A stretch of 10,040 nt of DNA, from positions 1 through 10,040 of the forward strand of contig CAIXUE010000055.1 of NCBI GenBank assembly GCA_903922545.1, in the 5' to 3' direction. The notes beneath the pieces were generated by a model. The model ran no database searches. It worked only from the letters and a program-made list of their open reading frames with translations, and was not told the DNA's origin. The stretch comes from an uncultured Alphaproteobacteria bacterium (GTDB lineage Bacteria > Pseudomonadota > Alphaproteobacteria > Micropepsales > Micropepsaceae). A program made the position numbers and the translations under genes. This document shows, piece by piece, positions 1 through 5,745 of this stretch. The first letter of the stretch is position 1. Each line of letters begins with the position of its first letter.

Positions 1-29
1 ACCTGCTTGCCCTTGCCGCCTTTTTTCAT
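1..29 (-). CDS. 5' end of an unidentified minus-strand gene
   Basis: An ATG on the minus strand (29 down to 27) opens a frame reading MKKGGKGKQ before the window ends. On that strand it is preceded by AAGGGG and a short spacer (AAGGGGTTAGC-ATG), a convincing Shine-Dalgarno. The gene is divergent from yajC, with 78 bases between the two start codons. Nine residues, mostly lysine and glycine, are too few to assign a family. The call rests only on the ribosome binding site and the open frame. Confidence 0.5.
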
Positions 30-52
30 GCTAACCCCTTGTTTTTCCACGG

Positions 53-80
53 TTGCAAACCAGTCCGCCGCCGCTATAGT
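53..80 (+). promoter_or_regulatory. Putative sigma70-type promoter of yajC-secD
   Basis: TTGCAA at 53-58 (4 of 6 matches to TTGACA) and TATAGT at 75-80 (5 of 6 matches to TATAAT) are separated by 16 bases. Transcription would start near 87, about 20 bases before the yajC ATG at 108, leaving room for the GAAGG at 93-97 to act as ribosome binding site. The same CTATAGT heptamer occurs at 7208-7214 in the second promoter of this window. This is inferred from sequence alone. Confidence 0.5.
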
Positions 81-107
81 CCCCGGGCTTTTGAAGGCCC
101 CGCCACC

Positions 108-407
108 ATGGATATGTCCACCCTTACCACGTTCGCGCCGCTGATTTTCATCTTCGTGATCATGTATTTTCTGCTGATCCGGCCGCAACAGCAGCAGCAG
201 AAAAAACTGCGCGAGAAAATCGACGCGGTGCGCCGCGGCGACACCGTGGTGACGGCAGGCGGCATCCTGGGCCGTGTGGTCAAGGCGCCGGCCGCGGGGG
301 ATTCCGAGATCGTGGTCGAGATCGCCGACAACGTGCATGTCAAGGTCTTGCGCGGCACGCTGAGTGACGTGCGCGCCAAGGGCGATGTGGACGCGGACAA
401 GAACTGA
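108..407 (+). CDS. yajC: YajC, Sec translocase accessory subunit
   Basis: YajC is a small inner-membrane protein that joins SecD and SecF in the accessory complex of the SecYEG protein translocon. The 99-residue product fits the family length. Residues 7-24 form one hydrophobic helix with the family hallmark FLLIRPQ at its cytoplasmic end, followed by five glutamines (27-31) and a lysine-rich turn. The conserved segment RRGDTVVTAGGILGRV follows, then a beta-rich tail (EIVVEIADNVHVKVLR). I place the start at the ATG at 108, which begins MDMSTLTTFAP and has GAAGG at 93-97 upstream. The frame is open back to 39, but those residues are not hydrophobic, do not resemble the family, and would overlap the predicted promoter. 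An ATG at 114 is also possible. The stop overlaps the secD start by one base, so the two genes are probably translationally coupled. Confidence 0.95.
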   Translation: MDMSTLTTFAPLIFIFVIMYFLLIRPQQQQQKKLREKIDAVRRGDTVVTAGGILGRVVKAPAAGDSEIVVEIADNVHVKVLRGTLSDVRAKGDVDADKN

Positions 408-2011
408 TGCTGCAGGTTTCCAACTTCACGCGCATCCTGGTGGCGCTGGTGCTGCTGGGCGGGATTCTGGTCTCGCTGCCCAATGCGTTGCCGGCCAGAT
501 GGACCGCGCGTTTTCCAACCTGGTTCCCGCATGACACGGTGAGCCTGGGGCTGGATTTGCAGGGCGGATCATATCTGCTGCTGGAAGTGGATTTCCCCGC
601 CGTCCAGAAAGACAAGACCCAGGCGATGATCGCCGATATCCGCGCCGGCTTCCGCAAGGCGCGCATCCAGTATCAGGATCTGGGTTCGCATGGCGATGTG
701 GTGCAGGTGCGCGTCAGCGATGCGGCCGGTATCGACGCGGCGCGCAAGGTGATTGATGGGCTGAACCCCAACATGACCAGCGCGGTCATGACCGTGGGCG
801 CCAAGGAATATGATGTCGCCCAGGACGCCAGCGGCCTGATCACCATGACCATGACGCAGGGTTACATCACCCAGACGCATGACCAGGTGGTGGATCAGTC
901 CATCGAAGTGGTGCGCCGGCGTATCGACCAGCTGGGCACCAAGGAACCGGACATCGCCAAATCGGGCGATGACCGTATTCTGGTGCAGGTGCCGGGCCTG
1001 CAGGATCCCACCGAACTGAAGGCCATTCTGGGTAAGACCGCCAAGATGACTTTCCGGCTGGTGGATGTGACGGCCAATCCCAACGCGCCGATCCCCGCCG
1101 AAGATGAATTGCTGCAACAGATTCCGACCCAGGAAAATCCCAATCCCGCGCCCATCGTGGTGCAGCGCCGGGTGATGGTGTCGGGCGACCGGCTGACCGA
1201 CGCCAGCCAGGGCTTTGACCAGCAGACCGGCCAGCCCATCGTGGATTTCCGCTTCGACACCGTGGGCGCGCGCCAGTTTGGCGACGCCACCAAGGCCAAT
1301 ATCGGCCACCCCTTTGCCATCGTGCTGGATAACCAGGTCATCTCGGCGCCCAATATTCTCAGCGCCATTCTGGGCGGCTCGGGCTACATCACCGGCGGCT
1401 TCACCGTGAAGGGCGCCAACGATCTGGCGATCCTGCTGCGGGCCGGCGCGCTGCCCGCGCCGCTGAACATCATTGAAGAACGCACCGTGGGCGCCGAGCT
1501 GGGCGCGGATTCCATCAATGCCGGCCGCCTGTCGGCGCTGGCGGGTCTGGCCATGGTGGCGGTGTTCATGATCCTGCGTTACGGCCTGTTCGGGCTGTTC
1601 GCCGATATCGCGCTGACCCTGAACGTGATTCTGCTGCTGGCGCTGCTCACTTTGTTCGGCGCCACCCTGACGCTGCCGGGCATTGCCGGCATTGTGCTGA
1701 CGATGGGCATGGCGGTGGACGCCAACGTGCTGATCTATGAGCGTATCCGCGAAGAACAGCGCAATGGCCGCGGCATGCTGGCCTCGATCGATACCGGTTT
1801 CCGCCGGGCCATGAACACCATCATTGACGCCAACATGACCCATTTGATCGCGTCGCTGATTTTGTTTGAACTGGGTTCGGGGCCGGTGGCGGGTTTTGCC
1901 GTCACCCTGGCGATCGGCATTATCACCTCCTTCTTCACCGCGGTTATGGTGACACGGCTCATCGTGGTGACCTGGTTGAATGTCACGAAGCCCAGAAAAC
2001 TGGCTATCTGA
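407..2011 (+). CDS. secD: Protein translocase subunit SecD
   Basis: SecD is an RND-type inner-membrane protein that uses proton flow to help pull exported proteins out of SecYEG on the periplasmic side. The 534-residue product is a complete stand-alone SecD. Helix 1 is at about 8-27, followed by the diagnostic LGLDLQGGSYLLLEVD (47-62). The large periplasmic domain contains VVRRRIDQLGTKEPDI and ILVQVPGLQDPTELK. The C-terminal half carries LRAGALPAPL and five helices, with GMAVDANVLIYERIREE around D438, the conserved aspartate of helix 4 implicated in proton use. The protein ends after the last helix (VTRLIVVTWLNVTKPRKLAI), so SecF is not fused to it. secF normally follows directly, but here the next gene is unrelated. 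A weak hairpin (AGCCCAG / CTGGCT, 1989-2005) with a T run at 2012-2017 lies at the gene end and might reduce read-through. Confidence 0.97.
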   Translation: MLQVSNFTRILVALVLLGGILVSLPNALPARWTARFPTWFPHDTVSLGLDLQGGSYLLLEVDFPAVQKDKTQAMIADIRAGFRKARIQYQDLGSHGDVVQVRVSDAAGIDAARKVIDGLNPNMTSAVMTVGAKEYDVAQDASGLITMTMTQGYITQTHDQVVDQSIEVVRRRIDQLGTKEPDIAKSGDDRILVQVPGLQDPTELKAILGKTAKMTFRLVDVTANPNAPIPAEDELLQQIPTQENPNPAPIVVQRRVMVSGDRLTDASQGFDQQTGQPIVDFRFDTVGARQFGDATKANIGHPFAIVLDNQVISAPNILSAILGGSGYITGGFTVKGANDLAILLRAGALPAPLNIIEERTVGAELGADSINAGRLSALAGLAMVAVFMILRYGLFGLFADIALTLNVILLLALLTLFGATLTLPGIAGIVLTMGMAVDANVLIYERIREEQRNGRGMLASIDTGFRRAMNTIIDANMTHLIASLILFELGSGPVAGFAVTLAIGIITSFFTAVMVTRLIVVTWLNVTKPRKLAI

Positions 2012-2017
2012 TTTTTT
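1989..2017 (+). terminator. Weak candidate intrinsic terminator at the end of secD
   Basis: AGCCCAG (1989-1995) pairs with CTGGCT (2000-2005) if one C is bulged, with an AAAA loop, and six T follow at 2012-2017. The stem is short and the T run starts six bases after it, so efficiency would be low. It spans the secD stop codon. Confidence 0.25.
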
Positions 2018-2030
2018 GACGAACCCCCTC

Positions 2031-2098
2031 TGCCTTCGCTGGCCCCAGGGCCAGCTACGGCACCTCCCCCTTTTATGCGCTTCGCGCAAAAGGGGGAG
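2031..2098. repeat. Paired palindromes resembling a dispersed intergenic repeat
   Basis: Two hairpins lie side by side just after secD. The first is an 8-bp perfect stem, GCTGGCCC (2038-2045) with GGGCCAGC (2048-2055). It is extended by TGCC (2031-2034) with GGCA (2059-2062) across an internal mismatch. The second is an 11-bp perfect stem, CTCCCCCTTTT (2064-2074) with AAAAGGGGGAG (2088-2098), capped by GCGC-TTC-GCGC with a two-base bulge. There is no T run after it, so it is a poor intrinsic terminator. The CCCCCTCT…CTCCCCC…GGGGGAG layout resembles palindromic repeats scattered between genes of many alphaproteobacteria. A single copy here cannot prove that it is dispersed. Confidence 0.5.
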
Positions 2099-2120
2099 CA
2101 GGGCCTGCGCCGCTTGAAGA

Positions 2121-2151
2121 CCAAAGCCTTATTACTTTGGGGCTTTAAGGC
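2121..2151 (+). other. Mutually exclusive hairpins upstream of the PuuD-like gene
   Basis: CCAAAG (2121-2126) can pair with CTTTGG (2135-2140). AAAGCC (2123-2128) can instead pair with GGCTTT (2141-2146), and GCCTTA (2127-2132) with TAAGGC (2146-2151). These pairings share bases and exclude each other. The segment is in the gap before the gene at 2218. I see no clear sigma70 promoter in 2101-2204. The pairing is visible in sequence, but a regulatory role is speculative. Confidence 0.25.
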
Positions 2152-2217
2152 GCTCGAAAGTTCCGCGAAACCTGCTAAAAATAGCGCCAGACTCAAGAAT
2201 TTTGGGGAGGGGCTTCG

Positions 2218-2841
2218 ATGGCGTTTCTGGGAAATCTTCGCAATGTGGTGATCGCCGGCTTTGTGCTGGCCATCCTGCTGGTCGGGCTTTACTGCAGCCT
2301 GCAGGGCTTTGACGGTCCCACCTTTGAACTTTTCACCCTGCGCTGGCTGCACATTGTCTGCGGCGTGATGTGGATCGGCCTGCTGTGGTATTTCAATTTC
2401 GTCGCCACTCCCACCATGCCGAAAATTCCCGATGAGCTGAAACCCGCGCTGGGCAAGTTCATCACGCCTGCCGCGCTGTTCTGGTTCCGCTGGGGCGCCA
2501 TGGGCACCATCTTTTTCGGCATCGTGCTGGCGTTCCGCGAAAACTATCTGGTGGAAGCCTATAGCCTGGACCTGAGCCAGGGATTGGCCGGCTGGCCGGT
2601 GGTGCCGAAATTCCTGGCCATCGGCATCGGGATGTGGCTGGGCACCATCATGTGGTTCAATGTCTGGTTCCTGATCTGGCCCAACCAGCAGAAGGCGCTG
2701 AATATCGGCGGCAAATATCCCGACCTGGCCCCGGCCGAAAAAGCCGCCGCCGCCAGGACAGCCGGCATGTTCAGCCGCATCAATACGCTGCTGTCCATTC
2801 CGATGCTGTTCAGCATGGTCGCCGCCGGGCATCTGTACTAG
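2218..2841 (+). CDS. Urate_ox_N (PuuD membrane-domain) family integral membrane protein
   Basis: The 207-residue, mostly hydrophobic product has about five or six membrane segments (roughly 8-28, 41-63, 82-104, 125-152, 188-204). Its hallmarks are LRWLHIVCGVMWIGLLWYFNF around H45, then GTIMWFNVWFLIWPNQQKAL, and MLFSMVAAGHLY ending near H205. These match the membrane domain of PuuD, a urate hydroxylase in which this domain is joined to a C-terminal cytochrome c. No CxxCH haem site is present and the protein stops after the membrane part, so it is a stand-alone version whose activity I cannot infer. No purine-catabolism gene is nearby. Tryptophan- and histidine-rich helices are compatible with haem or metal binding, but this is inference. 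The start is well supported by GGGGAGG (2204-2210), seven bases before ATG 2218. It occupies the place where secF would be expected. Confidence 0.85.
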   Translation: MAFLGNLRNVVIAGFVLAILLVGLYCSLQGFDGPTFELFTLRWLHIVCGVMWIGLLWYFNFVATPTMPKIPDELKPALGKFITPAALFWFRWGAMGTIFFGIVLAFRENYLVEAYSLDLSQGLAGWPVVPKFLAIGIGMWLGTIMWFNVWFLIWPNQQKALNIGGKYPDLAPAEKAAAARTAGMFSRINTLLSIPMLFSMVAAGHLY

Positions 2842-2849
2842 GGTCTGAG

Positions 2850-2873
2850 AATACGGGCATCGGGCCCGTTATT
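2850..2873 (+). other. Small hairpin between the PuuD-like and fkbH-like genes
   Basis: AATACGGGC (2850-2858) pairs with GCCCG-T-TATT (2864-2873), giving nine base pairs with one bulged T and a five-base ATCGG loop. It fills most of the 46-base gap between the two genes. No T run follows, so it may be an mRNA-processing or stabilising hairpin, or have no function. Confidence 0.3.
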
Positions 2874-2887
2874 CCGGGCCGGATTTC

Positions 2888-4945
2888 ATGCTGCTGCGCC
2901 TGTCGCGCTTCATCCATCTGTTGCCGGTCGGCGATGACCGGTTCCTGATCGTTGACGCCATCAGCCATGTGCGGCTGACGGTGAACGGCCAAGCTGCCAG
3001 CTATATCGCCCAATACGCCAAACCGACAGAAGTGCCGTCACCGCCGCCGGACCTGGAAGCGGCGCTGCTCAAGCGCGGCATTCTGACCGACAAGACGCCG
3101 GACACCGAGCTGGCGCATGTGGCCGAACTGCTGCGCCCCTATCACGGCCGCGATCCGGAAGAGATGCTGGAGCGGTTTCGGCTGGGCGCGCGCGAAGGGG
3201 TTGAAACTTATTTTTCCGCCGCCGCCGCACTGACGCCCGAGGAACTGAAAGGCGGCGGCCGCAAGCTTGAGATTCTGCTGTTCGGAGATTGCGATGTGCA
3301 GATGGAATCCGATTTCTTGCGCCGCGAGGCGGGGCGGCGGGGGCTGGACCTGAAAGTGGCGGCCAGTTTCGCCGATGATCTGCGGCTTGCCGCCGAACAT
3401 AGCCATGACGCCATTCTGATTGGGGCGCTGAAAAGCCGTTATTCCATTTCGACGGCCGCGGGCGCCGCACCGCATGGTGAATTTATCGCCGAAGCAAAAA
3501 GACTGTTGGACGGTTTGCGCCAGCACAGCGCCAAACCGATTTTGATCGACAATCTGCCCGAGCCCACGGTTCAGCCCAGGGGCCTGGCCGAGCGGGGCGT
3601 GCGCGGTCATCGCAACCGCTTCCGCGCCGCCAATCTGGCGCTGGCCGAACTGGTGGAAAATTATCCGGATGTGCATGTGGTGGATATCGCCGCCACGCTG
3701 GGACTTGCGGGATCAGAACGCCTTTTGGATGACGGGCTGGTGGGCATGGCGCATTTCGGCTCGCCCGGCTGGTTGTTGCAGCGCTCGGAAAGCGAGAAGA
3801 AAGCGGTTCACGGCATTTTCCCGGATGTGGCGCCCCTGGCCGCGACGCTGGATGGCGATCCCTATTTGCGCGAAGGCATCACCGCGCGGGCGCATCTGGA
3901 CGGGCTGGTCGCGGCGCTGGGTCTGGGCGCCAAGAAATGCGTCATCGTGGATCTGGACGGCGTGCTGTGGCCGGGTGTGCTGGCCGAGACCGGCAAGCCC
4001 TTCAACTGGCATCAGCAGATCAGCGGGCCTTATTCCTATGCCGGGCTTTATTTCGGGCTGCATGAAGCGCTGCTGATGCTGAAGCAGCGCGGCATTCTGC
4101 TGGCCTGTGTCAGCAAGAATGACGAAGCTGTGGTGCGCGAGCTTTGGAAATATGAAGACCATTATGGCGTGCTGAGCCTTTTGCGTCCTGAGGATTTCGT
4201 CACCTGGCGCGTCAACTGGAAGGACAAGGTCGATAATATCCGCTCGATCGCCGAAGAACTGGGGTTGGCGTTGGAGACTTTTTTGTTCATTGACGATCAT
4301 CCGGTGGAGCGCGAGCGGGTGCGCCAGCGCCTGCCAGAGGTAGAAGTGTGGGGCGATGATCCCTTTGCACTGCGCCGCCGGCTGCTGAACGATCCGCGTT
4401 TGCAGGTGCCTTCGGTCACCGCCGAATCCGCCGCCCGCACCGAGTTGGCCAAGGCGCAGCTGGGCCGCCAGGCGGCGCGGGCTGAAAGCGTCAGCGAGAC
4501 GGAATTTCTGGCGACGCTGAAGGTGGAAACGAAAATCGCGCCCATGACGGCGGCACAGGCGCCGCGCGTGGCCGAATTGTTCCAGCGCACCAGCCAGTTC
4601 AACGCCACTGGTATCAAATATGCCGCGGCAGAGTTGGAAGCGCTGCTGGCTGATCCCAAGGCGCGGATTTTTACCGCTGAGGTGACGGACCGGTTCGGCG
4701 ATCACGGACTGGTGGGCGCGGCTGTCATTCGCGGCGGCGAGATCACCGGTCTGGTTTTGAGCTGCCGGGTGCTGGGCATGGGGGTGGAGCATGAATTCCT
4801 GCGCCATGTCATCGCGGCGACGGATATGGCGCTGAGCGCCCGCATTATCGAGACGGCGCGAAACCTGCCAGTGCGCAACATTTATCGCGATCATGGTTTT
4901 GTGCTGGATGGCGATGTGTGGCGGCGCGCGAAAGAGCCTGCATGA
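2888..4945 (+). CDS. FkbH-like protein: N-terminal extension, SGNH-like domain, HAD-IIIC domain and GNAT-like domain
   Basis: The 685-residue product has the FkbH architecture. Residues 355-358 (DLDG within CVIVDLDGVLWPGVLAE) are HAD motif I, S409-K410-N411 is the middle motif, and FIDDHPVERERVRQRLP with D469/D470 is the C-terminal acidic motif. From about 540 a GNAT-like domain carries LFQRTSQFN and LVLSCRVLGMGVEHEFL. Residues about 128-320 look like the SGNH-like N-domain of long FkbH proteins, with FGDCDVQ at 132-138. Residues 1-68 are an extra domain with beta-hairpin and helix patterning. Known FkbH enzymes dephosphorylate 1,3-bisphosphoglycerate and load glycerate on an acyl carrier protein for polyketides, but no synthase or carrier protein is present here, so the substrate is unknown. 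The start is the ATG at 2888, although its ribosome binding site is weak (GGCCGGA). The stop overlaps the next gene as ATGA. Confidence 0.88.
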   Translation: MLLRLSRFIHLLPVGDDRFLIVDAISHVRLTVNGQAASYIAQYAKPTEVPSPPPDLEAALLKRGILTDKTPDTELAHVAELLRPYHGRDPEEMLERFRLGAREGVETYFSAAAALTPEELKGGGRKLEILLFGDCDVQMESDFLRREAGRRGLDLKVAASFADDLRLAAEHSHDAILIGALKSRYSISTAAGAAPHGEFIAEAKRLLDGLRQHSAKPILIDNLPEPTVQPRGLAERGVRGHRNRFRAANLALAELVENYPDVHVVDIAATLGLAGSERLLDDGLVGMAHFGSPGWLLQRSESEKKAVHGIFPDVAPLAATLDGDPYLREGITARAHLDGLVAALGLGAKKCVIVDLDGVLWPGVLAETGKPFNWHQQISGPYSYAGLYFGLHEALLMLKQRGILLACVSKNDEAVVRELWKYEDHYGVLSLLRPEDFVTWRVNWKDKVDNIRSIAEELGLALETFLFIDDHPVERERVRQRLPEVEVWGDDPFALRRRLLNDPRLQVPSVTAESAARTELAKAQLGRQAARAESVSETEFLATLKVETKIAPMTAAQAPRVAELFQRTSQFNATGIKYAAAELEALLADPKARIFTAEVTDRFGDHGLVGAAVIRGGEITGLVLSCRVLGMGVEHEFLRHVIAATDMALSARIIETARNLPVRNIYRDHGFVLDGDVWRRAKEPA

Positions 4946-5745
4946 GCATGGACGCAGCCTTGGCCGGCCGGCTGGGCGTTGCCTTGCGCGCCGCCGATCC
5001 CGACCGCTATTTTTCCACCCTGTTCGCGCCCGCAGCCATGCGGCCTTATCTGATGGCGCTGTATGCCTTCAATCACGAAGTGGCGCGGGTGGCTGAAACG
5101 GTGCGCGAACCGATGCTGGGCGCGATCCGCCTGGAATGGTGGCGCGAAACCGTGGAAGGCGCGCACAAGGGCGGCCCACGCAATCATGACGTGGCGAAGG
5201 GGCTGGCGGCGTTGTTTCAGGATTTTCCGCTGGCGGTCGCCGATTTTGAAGCGATCATTGCGGCGCGGGCTTATGACGCCAGCGCCGAACGCTTCGCCAC
5301 CCTGGCCGATCTGGAAAGTTACATGGATGGCAGCGGCGGCGGCATCATGCGGCTGGCGGCGCAAATTCTGGGCGGTGATGTGGCCATCGCGCGGGAGCCG
5401 GCGCTGGCTTATGGGCTGACGGGGTTGTTGCGCTCGCTTGGTTTTCACAATGCGCGGCACAAGCTTTACATGCCGCTGGATCTTCTGGCTTCGGTGGGGC
5501 TGGAGGCGGAACAGTTTTTCGATCTGAGGCATGATCCGCGGGTGGATGCGGTGGCGCACCAACTGGCGCTGAGGGCGCGCGATCATTTCCTGGCGGCGCG
5601 GCGCGGGCCAAAACCCAAAGCGGCGCTGGCGGCGATTTTGCCGGCGGCGCTGGTGCCTGCGTATCTGCGGCGGCTTGGGCGGGACGTGCCGATCCATCGC
5701 CGGCAGATGGCGCTGCTGAGTGCGGCGATGAAGAAACGACTCTAG
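4942..5745 (+). CDS. NDUFAF6-like protein, squalene/phytoene synthase fold without catalytic aspartates
   Basis: The 267-residue product has the squalene/phytoene synthase fold but appears non-catalytic. The first aspartate-rich motif (YAFCRxxDDxxD in true enzymes) reads [12 protein letters not shown] at 41-52, followed by the conserved [11 protein letters not shown]. The second (ILRDVxED…RxYLPxELL) reads [20 protein letters not shown], with HNARHK at 169-174 and no aspartates. The same substitutions mark mitochondrial NDUFAF6, a complex I assembly factor, so an assembly role is more likely than isoprenoid synthesis. In Alphaproteobacteria this gene is normally found with secDF and the NDUFAF3-type gene. 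I chose ATG 4942 because it overlaps the upstream stop as ATGA, implying translational coupling; ATG 4948 is possible. An in-frame ATG at 4918 lies deep inside the upstream gene and is unlikely. It ends against trmFO, with shared CTAG stops. Confidence 0.85.
   Translation: MSMDAALAGRLGVALRAADPDRYFSTLFAPAAMRPYLMALYAFNHEVARVAETVREPMLGAIRLEWWRETVEGAHKGGPRNHDVAKGLAALFQDFPLAVADFEAIIAARAYDASAERFATLADLESYMDGSGGGIMRLAAQILGGDVAIAREPALAYGLTGLLRSLGFHNARHKLYMPLDLLASVGLEAEQFFDLRHDPRVDAVAHQLALRARDHFLAARRGPKPKAALAAILPAALVPAYLRRLGRDVPIHRRQMALLSAAMKKRL

Noticed and set aside
569..2089. A 506-codon open frame on the minus strand across secD
   Set aside because: It is a shadow of GC-rich coding: its product is rich in H, Q, R and G with no family pattern, while the plus strand is an unmistakable SecD.
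2075..2251. A 58-codon plus-strand frame starting inside the second palindrome and running into the PuuD-like gene
   Set aside because: No ribosome binding site of its own, it starts inside a hairpin stem, and it overlaps a gene that has a strong GGGGAGG. Probably by-product of the repeat element.
1735..2832. A 365-codon minus-strand frame spanning the secD end, the gap and the PuuD-like gene
   Set aside because: Low-complexity, H/Q/P-rich translation that crosses two well-supported plus-strand genes and the palindromic element.
3713..4894. A 393-codon minus-strand frame inside the fkbH-like gene
   Set aside because: Histidine/glutamine/arginine-rich shadow with no recognisable domains. The plus strand carries HAD and GNAT-like motifs.
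4942..5745. Annotation as active squalene or phytoene synthase
   Set aside because: Both aspartate-rich motifs needed for magnesium-diphosphate binding are missing.
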